NCBI GenBank assembly: GCA_907163375.1
Contig: CAJQUW010008605.1
Span: forward strand, 248,001-312,000
Direction of reading: 5' to 3'
Source of the DNA: Prostheceraeus crozeri
Lineage: Eukaryota; Platyhelminthes; Polycladida; Euryleptidae
DNA length: 64,000 nt
The first letter of the stretch is position 1, and every line of letters begins with the position of its first letter. The position numbers and the translations under genes are program-made. Shown here in pieces: positions 41,838-53,346 of the stretch. The notes under the pieces were generated by a model, which did not search any database, was not told where the DNA came from, and saw only the letters and a list, made by a program, of their open reading frames with translations.

Positions 41838-44800
41838 TTGATACATACCAGAAACGAGAAGAGAGAAGCGGTTTCATTTTAAAATTTCCTATTATATTTC
41901 TCGACGGTTTCTGATGTATTTTTGTATGACATTTTCGAAAATCATGGTTTAAAAATCATACGACCAGCCTTTTCGAGAAAATTGCAAAAATTCAAAATGG
42001 CAGACATAAAACCGAAACTGCATTCTGGGGCTAGAGTAAAAAATCTCAATTATTTCGTCAGCAACTTTCCTTGTAATTTTACACGCTCTTTTCAGTTATC
42101 ATTGTTGGAGTATCATGCGGCTTCGTATTTTTCGAGAAATGATAAAATTCAAAATGACGGGCATAAAGCCGAATCAGCAGTCTGGTGCTCGATTAATATC
42201 CATTATGCGTCAACAAGTCTTGGAGGTCCTAGGTTCTTAAAATTTCTTGGAAGTGTCATGTTCGCTTGTGCACAAACCAAAATATATGAACGGTTGTCCT
42301 GCGCGCCAATTACCCGTGCTAATGTTAATACATTTTGCCTCTTCTTATCGTTCTGTTTTGATAGCTTTCACTAGTAAATGGGTCAACATGTCTAAAGATT
42401 GCCTAAAAGAAAGATTTGCATATAGAGTATGGGTGATGATGTCCAATAACTATCAAATATGTGTAAATAGGCCTACAGGTACATGTATTCTGCTGATCAA
42501 ATGCACTGCCTACTTCTTTTTGCGTTATCGCAGTCTAGCATATTCAAGAGTAGTTGAAAAGACTCTTATTATATTAAATATGCATGGCAGATATGGCAGA
42601 TATTTATGCCAGTTAAACATGTAATAACCCCGGCATGTACCGGTAGTCTATACATGTCAATTATATTCTACGCATGTATTGTACATGTACATTTTACATG
42701 CATGTATGACATTTTTGTAATCATGAATAGAATTGTAAATAAAACACATAATTCCTGTAAAGACGTGTAGTTACAAGTTTCAAAAGATGATAGATAAGGA
42801 AGCTACATGCATTCCTTACAAAAGTCTAATCGACGACTATTGCAACGAGGCTTTTAATACTTGGCACAACAAACGAATGTCTTTCGATAAATTTGTGAAG
42901 GACAAAGAGCACATCAAACACTCTTTTCCAAACGACGTCCCTCGATATGTTCTGATTGAGAAAACGTATAGCCTAGGGGTTTATGGTAAGTTTTGTAGCT
43001 TCGCGCAGATTTACTGGTGTCTGGAGGCGTCTTTGAATCTGCCTACTCACCAACTGGTATCCTACATTCACAAGAAACTTGTATTGGTGTTGAGATTTTC
43101 CGGTCTCATCGTGATGCCTGCTGAAGTACACAATGCAGCTATTATTTCCAGCAATATCTACCATGTTGGAAAATATCGAGACCGGCCAACGTCGGCACTT
43201 CCGCTTGCAACCGACTCCACGAAGTCGTTTGTCTGCGTTGTCGACACCTGATTTCGTCCTGTTGTACTCGAGAACAGTACATGCTTTCGTATTTATTTCG
43301 GGTTCATGAACATGTCGATGAAAGTTATCAACGAGCAACACAGGTTTTCGTCCTTTGTCCCAGAATGAAACAATAGCACTACCCGGCTCATCGTAGAAAA
43401 CGTTCGTGTCATTTCTTTGATGACCCTCGATGGACTTGGTCGGTGCTCCTAGATTATTATTCCGGACGGTACCAATATAGGCCTACGTGGTATTATTTTC
43501 TCTAACTGCATCAACCAGTTCAATGGAAGTATACCAATTATCAGCAGTTAGCTGACGACCTGTGGCTAGGTAGGGTGCCATCAAATACATAGTGACGCCA
43601 ACTGTTGTGACATTTACTTTTGGCCTGTCATGACGGTTCCAACTCCAATGTAAAAAATTCCATTTAAGATATAGAATGTCTCAGCACAATTAACACAGCG
43701 GCAGAAATTTCATCACGAACTTTCCAGGCTTTGAGCTTTTATATTGCTGGAATCGGATTCTCCGGTGGAACTCAAGAACCTGCTCGTCTACTGTCAAGTA
43801 GAGACTGGTAATGAAGAAGCGATACAGATCTGCGTTGAATTCTTGAAATACATCTCGTACCGGTGTAAGTTTGTCACTGCGATCGAGACGTAATGGGTCA
43901 TCAAATCGTAGCACTGATTTTATTTGCAGGAATCTTTCGCTTGTCATGGTTGACTTGCAAATAGGAGAGCAATCACGTACACCCCAAAGTTCCGTCACAT
44001 CGTGATATCTCGCACGAAGCGCTCCAAGTAAAATAAGCAATCCTACAAAGGTTTCAAGTTCTGTCAAATCGATGGAAACAAACTTTTTTTGTTGTCAGGG
44101 TTCGCTCGATTGCAGTTTAGTGTGATTCAGCGATCTTGCAAATTGGAATAAATCAACGTGGTAGCAAGAGTCTTTGAATAGAACATCAATGCAGCCTCTA
44201 GTTCAGTCGATGGATCCACACCAGCAGCAGGTCCTTGCGTAAAATGTACAATGTTTCTAGCAGGTTCTCTGCTCGTAGCAGCACTAGTATTGGCGGTCTT
44301 CCACACACGTCCGGAGGGAGACACATATGAATCTGATTCTGTAGGTACATCGGCGCTTAGCTCATCGCCTGATTCACTTTCCGAATCGTTGTCCATGACC
44401 AAATCACTCTCATGTAGAGATTCGTCGTCCGAAGGCAACCCGTCGAACTGTTCCTCATGCATGATTTATTTGAACCTGTTCATCACCAGCGATGTTGTCC
44501 AATATCTGCATCGAGGAATCGTCCTTATAACTATCTTCGATGCGCCGTTGTACAAGTATATTCATAGCCTCAATCGCACGGTCTTTGCACTGATGCTTAG
44601 GACGGGAACCCATGCTACCACACGAAGAAATAATATGCGAGGTGGCTATTCACTGCTTTCCTGTTCTATACTTCGAATTAAAACGGTCTAGAACCCTCAT
44701 CAATGCTTCTGATTGGTCGCTTCACGGCCACGGCGTCATTTCACAAAAGCGTTGTGCGGTCGTTGTGTTCCAGCAGTGCGCATTTTTTCATCACAGAACC

Positions 44801-45475
44801 TAAAAGTCATTTCTTGTTACGAGTCGAAGAAGCAGTTTGCGTATACTACCAAGTCAGTATGCTTTGTCTTACATATGACAAAACATTGAGATAAACTGCC
44901 ATTCAAATTTTTAAATTTTGTTTATGTTTTTATGTTAAATAACGTTGTCTTTTAATGGCTTCTCACTCAACTTTTATGATGTACTATTTCGTAGATTATT
45001 GGGCATCAATCACTGCAGAGTTGGTCACAATTCCAAGATTGAACTGAAAACGAGCTACGGAAAATACTCGGGCATGACTCACCCGATCCGTTCTTAAACC
45101 ATTATCTAGTTTTATTTAGTTACATGTCTAGAACTGCGACGAAAGACTTCATGGTTTAATGAGCTCATATATTCATTAAAAGTCACTAACTTGGCTGATA
45201 GAATCACAATCGAAAATATCTTGCGTTGAAGATGGCGTCGGGTGCTGTTTATACCCGTAAAGTAGGACAACAGTTTATCACTGGTCTGCATCATATCAAT
45301 CAGACCTCCAAGACTTGTTCCTGATGCATAGTGAATATTAATCGAGCCCCAGAATGCAGTTTCGGTTTTATGTCCGCCATTTTGATTTTCCGTAATTTTC
45401 TCGAAAATTATTCGAAATTTCTCGAAATTTTCAAAATGAAACCGCCTCTCTTGGCATACCGTGACACGAGCTCGG
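41838..45475 (-). mobile_element. piggyBac-type element with long inverted repeats
   Basis: Left 41838-42030 and right 45345-45475 are inverted: the left AGCGGTTTCATTTT and ATAAAACCGAAACTGCATTC face their complements on the right. Within the left side, 42110-42235 holds a second, related block whose continuation (GCTCGATTAATATCCATTATGCG, then AAGTCTTGGAGGTC) matches the complement near 45300-45345. A decayed transposase lies between (42960-44462). No exact TTAA was seen at the ends, so the limits are approximate. Confidence 0.65.
42960..44462 (-). pseudogene. piggyBac transposase pseudogene
   Basis: In order on the minus strand: acidic head (44127-44462, FDGLPSDDESLHESDLVMDN and later FTQGPAAGVDPSTELEAALM); start of the catalytic domain (43690-44067, MTELETFVGLLILLGALRAR and VRDVFQEFNADLYRF, then LTVDEQVLEFHRRI); middle (43350-43600, ATGRQLTADNWYTSIELVDA with the catalytic DNW, and GAPTKSIEGHQRND); C-terminal block (42973-43341, EYNRTKSGVDNADKRLRGV, then RRWPVSIFSNMVDIAGNN). 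Together nearly the full family length. Frame changes occur between 44067 and 44127 and around 43690, with an interruption near 43480 at a TAGGCCTA word. Not functional as it stands. Confidence 0.88.
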
Positions 45476-46880
45476 CCAGCCCTCGAAGCGAGGACAGTAG
45501 ATGAAGAAGAAGCAGAAGAAGAAGAAGTTTAAATCTAAGTTGGGTCAAACCCAAGACTTTTGAGATAGATATAAATAGAGCAACAGATACTCTGCATTGT
45601 TGCTAAACACCACGTGAGAATTAGAGTGGGATAAATAGAGCTCGTCCACATGGAAGAGTAGCGTACTCCTGAATGTGCATCCGAGTATGAAAAAGGAACA
45701 TTTGTACGCTAATCGGAATATCTAAAATACTATTTTGTGGTTTTAGAACTGCTATTGAAAACCTAACATACTTTTTAACAAAATCAAGAGCTTCTCGAAT
45801 CCGTCCAAAATGGTCTTCATTCGATTATAACATCGATAGTAGTATCATATCTGTGTCGCTCGAGTTGAAACTTTACTTTTTAAAGACTTAGTTTACGCAA
45901 TTTTACGCATAAAAAGTATAGCAGAAGCTGCAACAAAATGACCGCCTCTAAGTTATTAATAGATTTGTAATAATATTCTCATTGTATCTTATATCACAAT
46001 AGTTCCAAACAAGCCGCAATAATTGTTCTATGTTTCAATTAGATCGATGCTGAATGTTCGATACAGCATGACCACTCAAAATAGATGCAATTTTTTGCGT
46101 CAAATGATTAAAGACACATATTATTTCATATTACGTTATATAAAAATTGTATCACTATTGATCAGATGGCCGCAAGACTCACCGTTCTCGATAACATTTT
46201 CAAAACGAATCCATTTTTTTCAGCCGGCGTTTTACTGACAGAGCCTATTGGAAAATGATCCCCTGACTTTCTTTGTGATCTTTATTAACATTAAAAGGGA
46301 CAAATGTCGTGCTTGCTATCTCTTTGCTTTGAGAAGGACTGTCCTTGATGACGGATTTTTATAAATTCGCATTATTTCACATTGTGCGTAATTGAGCTAT
46401 GGTACAATGTGGAAAAAAGAAGGCAACAATGTATCCCGAAATGATCCCGATATCTATGAATGTGAAAGACATTTTGAGATCTCAATCAACTTATATCTAC
46501 ATAAGTAAAATCCAATGTTTTAGTGGCCATCGTGGAGTAAAATGATTTCTTTAAAATGATAAAATGACTTCTTTGGCTTAAAATTTGGCTTAGTGGTCCT
46601 TCTTCCGCGCAAAATCAAGAAATAAAAACTTACTAGATTTATAAGCAACACAAATTTTCGCACTGCGGCTTGATCACGGGCAATACAAATTATGTGTACA
46701 TAAAGATTTGAAACTTGAATCATAACATAAGAAATACTTAGAAATATTATGAGATATCACTAAAAATAACATAGACCTAGTTTATGCTTATTTCAGAATG
46801 AGAAGTGAAACAAAAAAATATAACGAACATAGAGATAGGGATACACATAGAGAGATCAACATATTAGAAATATAGATAAA
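45476..46880. other. Unrecognised stretch with a GAA microsatellite
   Basis: (GAA)n-like run at 45501-45530. No coding domain; frames at 46023-46238 and 46520-46723 are featureless. Confidence 0.5.
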
Positions 46881-46910
46881 GAATGTACTAAATAGAAGAG
46901 AAAGCATGCA

Positions 46911-48200
46911 TCAAGTCAAGAATTCAGGGACCTGACAACCTTTGCATTCATTCATCAAGTAGTTTGGATTGGCCCTTTGAATGTAGATGCTCTCAATAGA
47001 TTTTCTTTTTACACTGTTGTACTCTTTAGCTAATAGTCTCCACTCAAAACCACTAATGTTGTTATGATGTTCTTTCATGTGAATTCTTACATGTGATTGT
47101 TCTTGTTTGCTATGTTCTAAAATTATTTGTTGTATAGTCCTTCCTGTCTCACCAATGTAGATTTTCTTGCAGATGTTGCACTCGATTTCATATACGACAC
47201 CTTTTAATAAACATAGACCTTCTTTCTTTGCAGTTTGGCAGCTAACACAATTACTGGCACACGGCACGGACGTTTCTCTTTGTCTGCTCTCAGTTTCCGT
47301 TGTAAAGGTTCATTAGTTACAAAAACAAAATTCATATAATCCTCCAGTCTCCATGTTCGTTTCTTAGTGTCATCATTTTCCTTTTTCATATTCATTGACA
47401 TACGGGACTTTCATAAAAATTCGATTATCTCTCTGTCGTTTATCTTTTCTTTCCTTAACTTCCTTTTCAATGAAAAACTTCCTCAAAAAGTCTTTTGGAT
47501 AACCATTTCTTCTGAATCTATTCAAAAGAATATTCATTGAGATATCTAAATTAAGATCGTCTGATGATAATCCTATTGCTCGTAATTTTTCTGAATGTAA
47601 TAGACCAATTTTTCTGGAAGTAGGAACAGCTGAATCAAATGGTAGACACGTATCACTATGAAGTGTTTTCACATACAATGATATGAAAATAAATTTTCTG
47701 AATTCACCTCTATCCATGTATCAAGGAAAGGCATTCCACCACAAACAGGTTCTTCTGAGGTAAATTTGATATTTGGATGATACTGATTTGTCGGTTGTTC
47801 TATTTCTTTTATGTTGATATTCTTCTCAAAAATTATAGAAATGTCATCAATATAGCGTCTCCAATAAATAATTTCATGACGACTGCGAAGGAACGATTTT
47901 TCTATGTTATCCGTGAATGCGATTGCAGCTGGTGGTTCACAATTGTTTCCCATAGCAATGCCAGTACTTTGTTTGTTGACCTTTCCATTTATGAGATATG
48001 TATCTGATGTCAGTGCCATCCGCAATAGTGTGTTGAAATCTTCTCATCTTATATCTGTAAGGCCTGTCTTTTCACGGTGATCCATGAAAACTTTCGTCAC
48101 AATTGAAATGGCTCTGTCGTAATCTGCTGTATCTTCTGTAGGTATCGAACCGTAGAGATTTGTGTCATCAAGCAGGCAAAAACGTTTATTTTCAATCGAC
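46911..48200 (-). pseudogene. Penelope-like element, RT core to GIY-YIG, decayed
   Basis: Minus strand, in order: RT block with LYGSIP-like words near 48150; MALTSDTYLINGKVNKQSTG then IAMGNNCEPPAAIAF and RRYIDDISIIFEKN (47669-48025, palm with YIDD); LHSDTCLPFDSAVP and FRRNGYPKDFLRKFF (47373-47717, thumb and linker); the endonuclease VVYEIECNICKKIYIGETGR, RIHMKEH and IESIYIQRANPNYL (46911-47267). This is nearly the whole C-terminal two thirds of a PLE protein, in several frames. PLEs reverse transcribe from nicks made by their GIY-YIG domain. Confidence 0.85.
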
Positions 48201-48545
48201 CAATCATTGACACTACTGAAGCACTTGGTCGGAAATTATCGATCTCAATTGCTAGTCTTCCAAATGATTTGATAAAGAAGCACGTCAATGGTCATCTGTC
48301 ATCAACCACTGAATTTCTTGCATCCATAACAGACATTTAGATGGAAAATAAACGTTTTGTTTCGCTTGATGTTACAAATCTCTACGATTCGATACCTATA
48401 GAAGATACAGCAGATTACGACGGAGTCATTTCAATTGTGATAAATGTTTTCATGGATCACCGGGAAGAGACAGGCCTTCCAGACATAAGAAGAGAAGATT
48501 TAATACGCTATTGATGATGCCACTTACATCAGATACATATCGGCC
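48200..48545 (+). pseudogene. Penelope-like element RT, N-terminal part, inverted partner
   Basis: Plus strand: NRPIIDTTEALGRKLSISIA, STTEFLASITDI, then FVSLDVTNLYDSIPIEDTAD and INVFMDHREETGL. The second half duplicates, in the opposite orientation, the RT segment at about 48000-48195. The two copies are thus arranged head to head around 48200-48337. Confidence 0.8.
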
Positions 48546-49428
48546 GTGAAATGGCAAAACAACGTATTTTGAAATACGCTGTTTGCCTTAACATGGTCAT
48601 ACGGGTAATTCAGTATGTGTATTTTCGTCTAAGATTAGTCAGCTACGAGCGTATTTTAAACAAGAAAAATCATGCTTCTTTTTGATAAAACAATTAGGAA
48701 TTGTAAGCTACACGTCAATAGAACTACCTCATCGAGGTCCGAAGAAATATCTTTTCTAATGAAACTATAAAACAACGTACTTCAAAATACGTTTCATCTG
48801 ATTGGTACGTTACAAAATACGTTACAGTTTCTGTGATACTTAGTTGACTTCTGCAAAGGCAGAACAATCACTTTGGCTTTTGTATTGATGTAACTTATAT
48901 TAAAGTATAGGCCTAGTGCATAAAGGTTGTATAATTAATATGATACCGCAGAGTTGACGGAGATTTTCTAAAGGATACCTTGAAGACAGAGTCACAATAC
49001 ACACATTTCACTGACTTTTGATCACAAGGGCACTGTCGAAAATGATCCCATATGCTTGAACGTTTTTTGTTATTGGTAACCATTTTGCTTCTTCGATGTC
49101 GCTGTCGTTGTCCATCACTAGAGTCACGCTCCCCATTTGATGATTAGGGATCTGCTATAAATATGATGCGGTTTTGCATTGCATGCCAACGGTGGGAGCA
49201 GGAGTGGGGGACTGTCCAATCAGGGCTGTCGCACCCGAAACCGCCTATATGGAATATCAGTGCAGTCTAATATGCTACCAGAAGACTAAAAATGAAGCAT
49301 AGTGACTGAATCAAGTGAGTCATTTATTTCCACACCTTTTTGTTCCGCACCGGAGAATTCGAATCTTCACACGAAACGCACTAATAGAATAATCGATTGA
49401 TTAACTTAATATAAAATTCATTCATTAA
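48546..49428. other. Noncoding stretch with ACGTATTTTGAAATACG-like palindromes
   Basis: AACGTATTTTGAAATACGC near 48569, ACGTACTTCAAAATACGTT near 48774 and ACGTTACAAAATACGTTAC near 48806 are related near-palindromes. They suggest a small MITE of about 290 bp between 48553 and 48840. Nothing coding was recognised up to the duplication start. Confidence 0.4.
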
Positions 49429-49706
49429 GATTTGAGAGCATCCACATGGCAAGAATGTGACCTGAAGTCCGGTGTTGTGAACAAGAAGTGTCCAGACCCA
49501 TCAAGGGAATCATCAAGCATGCGATGTGTGAGAAGGGTCAAACAAGCGAGAACGCCAATGTGCCACGAGAAGCGGAGGGTTTAATGGAGAGAACAGATGA
49601 TACAGAGCGAAGTGAAGGAGCGGAAAATATCAATCAACGGAACATCTCAAACTGGTCCAGCGGAGAATTCGACGGTAAATTCACGCAGCAGGCAATCAGT
49701 GTGTGA

Positions 49707-49838
49707 ACCACAGAATTAGATTCATCTGCGCCCGCTTCGGTTTCTTAGAAAGGAAGAGTTATATGCAACCTTAATATCGAAATGGCACATCACAGAATTA
49801 GACAACTTGCTCCTTCTCGAATGGACAATTCGTGTATC
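49707..49838 (+). repeat. Left member of the inverted pair, duplication copy 2
   Basis: Counterpart of 8774-8905; inverted partner at 55421-55554. Confidence 0.75.
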
Positions 49839-50505
49839 GCCTCAGAAATTTGAAATTGAAGCGGGTGAGGATGTTCCGTGATGCCTTCTTAATATAATGC
49901 AGCATGACATTTTGTATATATAGATCACTTTATTCTTGTATATGTTTTTTAAAGTTACAAATGAGAGTTTCAATAGAAAGCAAGCTTCTCATCTGATAAC
50001 CCTGTTTTCTCTCATCTCACGCGCAACAGTTGACATGCATCATAGAGCGCCAATAGCATTTCGATGCACTTTTGACTAGTGACACGAATTTTGCGTGCTA
50101 ATGACAGCTGACAAATTTAACACTTTCATGTTTTAAGATGTCGTAGTAGACCTATTTGATTCTACTTTAAATTTTAATTGTCGGCATCAATATCAGGTGT
50201 CTCACTTGGTCATGGAGTGAATTTACATGTTTTTTTTCGATCCGTAATGAATTGATTCAATAATGTAGTAAGAGTTTGGCGATCAGTTCGCAATTTAAAT
50301 CGACGACCCAATAGATTCTTCACCAAAAGTGCAATAGGCCTATATCTAAGGCTTCCTGATCACCAATGGAGTAATTACTGTGACAGGAGTCTCATTTATT
50401 GTGACCAAAGGCAATTAGAACTTCTTTATAACTTTGAATCTCGGTTGATGAACCACCAATACCTGCAACAGAACTATCAGTCATTAAGCTAGTCTTCGCT
50501 TTAGG

Positions 50506-51010
50506 ACAGGGATGCGGAGTCAGAGTGCCGGAGTACTATCATTCATGCCGGAGTCGGAGTTCCCGCCTGTAACTAGACCCGAAATATAATACAAGCAAAT
50601 TATTTATCCTCGTGCATAGCTGTCACTGTCTTGATGTCAACTTTCTCCGTCAAACAAAAGTGCAGAAACAGCAGTGCATGCAGAGCTTGTCATATAGTTG
50701 AGGGAATGAACCGTGATAATGAAAAAAGATTGTCACTTCACTCGGTGATTTAGCAGAGAAGACGAGCCTTCCTATCCTCGATCACACGCACCAAATGTCA
50801 CATCGCAGACAAAAGTAAAATATCAACTTGTTTGAGAACATCACCTCCTGACCTAGTATCAATCGTGTGTGATGGCTCCTTCACAGCGCATACTAAAATC
50901 GAAAGTGCACTCATTTTTTTGGAGGATGATGGGGAATTTTCCTGCCTGGTAGAGACTGGAGAAACCGTGTTAAGCACACACCAACAAATGGTAAAAGTTG
51001 GTGACATTCA
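50506..51010 (+). mobile_element. hAT element end, forward copy (duplication copy 2)
   Basis: Starts CAGGGATGCGGAGTC. Its body is homologous, inverted, to 52310-52831. The frame 50832-51014 (60 codons) corresponds to the C-terminal part of the captured ORF and extends it with CLVETGETVLSTHQQMVKVG. Confidence 0.6.
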
Positions 51011-51528
51011 TTAAAAAAAGATTCACTTCACAAATCATAATTGCACGCTTTCTTTACCAAGCTTTAGCATCTCTTTTTTGCAAAATTTAGCACAGTATTT
51101 TGCTACCATAATTTATATCTTTTTACAAACTTCGAAGTACTACAGAACTAAAACATGATAGAAAACTACAAAAACAATCATGAATCGATACAAAGTTATT
51201 GGCATGAAGTATAGTATGCGAATATGTTCACTGTCTGGCAGGATGGGTTGATGTGGTTTGATAAGCCTGTTTATGTCCGGTATCGGCTTTGTTAAAGAGT
51301 CTCAAGTCTCCGCGTTTCTCAACGTTTAGCATATTTCACTGTTTATTCAAAAGATAAGTCAATGGAGAAAATCCGTTCTCAACCAAGTACAGAAATGTAG
51401 GGCGATGATGTAGGAAAATATCCATATTCTTGCTTCTTTCAATAATATCGAATATAGATCGGTTAATCTGCACCAAATATTCTCGTAATTATCGGCTTTG
51501 AATTAACCTTTGGCCTCGATGTCATTTT

Positions 51529-52035
51529 TCAAATCGATGATATGTTCTTGGAGATGAATATCGAAAGTAGCGGGGTCAGCATCGAATGGTTGGAGTATTC
51601 TCTGCGGAACATCTTACGAGACATGCTCTTGCGGAACATCTCGTATTGCAACAGATCCTCGTATCGCTCTTTCAAATAATCAATCAACTTTCGTAGGTGG
51701 AAGGATACGTAATTCATAAAGTGAAAGATGTCTGCCAAGTATGCAATATCATTTCTCATATTATCAGCGGAGTTGGCTAATGATGGATCAGATGTTTGTC
51801 TCAGGAATACACTAACAGAGTCCAATATTTAATAAAATCTTGTCAGACATTGACCCCTAGAGAGCTATCTTGCTTCAGTATGAAGAAGGAGACGTTCATC
51901 ATTTTCCTGACACAGTTTGGGAAATGCGTATTCAGAGCATGTGCTTTGATTTTATTCACGATAACAATTTAAGATAACAATTTTCAGTGTGTAATGGAGT
52001 TCTGGGCTTAATTCCTTGGCAACCAAGTGCTGTCT
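51529..52035 (-). pseudogene. hAT transposase, second half (duplication copy 2)
   Basis: Minus-strand words after the inserted element: HLVAKE-like start, VNKIKAHALNT, ERLLLHTEARYLSRG, CLTRF and then the frame 51529-51825 with DSVSVFLRQTSDPSLANSAD, NMRNDIAYLADIFHFMNYVS. These follow directly on the block ending HCVIY at 52840 in hAT proteins of the ZBED5-like type. The order confirms that the element 52044-52831 interrupted one transposase gene. Frame changes are present. Confidence 0.8.
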
Positions 52036-52043
52036 GTATATAA

Positions 52044-52831
52044 CAGGGATGCGGAGTCCTATCACTCCGACTCCGACTCCGGGGGTTGATAGGACTCCGG
52101 CTTTCGATAGGAATCCGACTCCGGGTGGCAAGCATATAGCCTAGTTTTTTGAAAAAACGTTTTTACCTACATCATATCATAGGCTTACCTGAACCTATCT
52201 TTAGTGATTATTGCTTTATCAATTATCAATCATTTTCGATGAAAGTTTGTCAAATGTCGCTTTCAGTTTGATGCATACGACTCGGCTCCTCCCATCTTGT
52301 TGATGTGTTTTTCACACGGCTTTTCTCCAGTCTCTACCAGGCAGGAAAATCCCCATCCTTCTCCAAAAATATGAGTACACTTTCGATTTTAATATGCCCT
52401 TTAGAGGAGAAATCACACACGATTAACGTGAGGGTGAGAGGTGATGTTCTCAAACAAACTAGTATTTCATTTTTTTCTCTTATGTTACTTACCTTTGGTG
52501 CGTATGCGTGATCGAGGGTAGGAAGGCTTGTCTTCTCTATTAAATCACCGAGTGAAACGACAATCCTCTTTTCACTGCCACGGTTCATTCCCTCAACTAT
52601 AACAAGCTTGCAGATTATATATTGCAAACTATAGACAATGCATGCAGCATTGTCTCTGCACTTTTGTTTGACGGAGAAAGTTGACATCAAGACAGTGACA
52701 GCTTTGTACGAGGATAGATAATTTGTTTGTATTTTATTTCGGGTCTAGTTACAAGCCGGAGTCCGGCGTCATATCATTTGATAGGACTACGACTCCAGCA
52801 AAAATGATAGGACTCCGACTCCGCATCCCTG
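52044..52831. mobile_element. hAT element with perfect 8-bp target duplication
   Basis: Inverted ends CAGGGATGCGGAGTC on the left and the complement of CAGGGATGCGGAGTCGGAGT on the right. GTATATAA is on both sides (52036-52043 and 52832-52839). 788 bp, non-autonomous, carrying the 118-codon ORF on the minus strand. It sits in the coding region of another hAT transposase. Copies of GGAGTC and GACTCC recur near both ends. Confidence 0.92.
52334..52690 (-). CDS. Conserved 118-codon ORF inside the hAT element (copy 2)
   Basis: Same frame as 12421-12777, beginning MMSTFSVKQKCRDN, with SEKRIVVSLGDLIEKTSLPT in the middle and IESVLIFLEKDGDFPAW at the end. Family not recognised. It is too short and lacks the motifs for a hAT transposase, so it is cargo rather than the element's own enzyme. 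Confidence 0.4.
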   Translation of the reverse strand: MMSTFSVKQKCRDNAACIVYSLQYIICKLVIVEGMNRGSEKRIVVSLGDLIEKTSLPTLDHAYAPKVSNIREKNEILVCLRTSPLTLTLIVCDFSSKGHIKIESVLIFLEKDGDFPAW

Positions 52832-52839
52832 GTATATAA

Positions 52840-53346
52840 CGCAATGAATAGTTATGACGTCTGGTATTTCCCTTTTCAAAAGGCGATGAGCCCTTGGTGT
52901 TTATTGCAAGGGCACCATCCGTAGCACATCGAATAATGTTTCTTTATTAATTTGTTTTGATGCATTGGAAACCGTACTGCCTTTTGTGTCGGTTGGAAGT
53001 TTCAGAGCAAGGAGCATTCCTCCTGAATTTCTGATTTGAAGACAAATCGAAAAAAGCCAAGAAGCAAAGATTCATTATCTCGTAAGGTTGATTCGTCGAT
53101 TTGCAATGAATGTTTTGTCTTCGCTAGAATTGTAGCCAGCTGATTTTCAACATCATTTATGCCGAAAATATAATATATCTTTCTTCCAAAATATTTCCAA
53201 AAATTCTGAAATATTTTAGAATATTTATCTTTACCCTTTGAGAAAAAATTTCCACTTAGTACATGTATAGTTGTTTCATCCATAAATACGGCATTTTTCC
53301 GCATCTCTCCTATATGAATTTTAGTTCGAGCATGTGGTGAGCTCAC
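52840..53346 (-). pseudogene. hAT transposase, first half (duplication copy 2)
   Basis: The frame 53002-53346 has NDVENQLATILAKTKHSLQI and DESTLRDNESLLLGFFRFV. Further downstream on the minus strand the CATDG-AMIGKHQG type block and TIHCVIY follow before the insertion. Together with 51529-52035 this is most of the central hAT transposase. A zinc-finger (BED) head was not found upstream. Confidence 0.8.

Noticed and set aside
44251-44691. 146-codon plus-strand frame over the piggyBac head
   Set aside because: It is the shadow of the acidic, low-complexity N-terminal region on the minus strand.
49488-49706. 72-codon frame at the left of duplication copy 2
   Set aside because: The equivalent frame is broken in copy 1, and its composition shows no domain.
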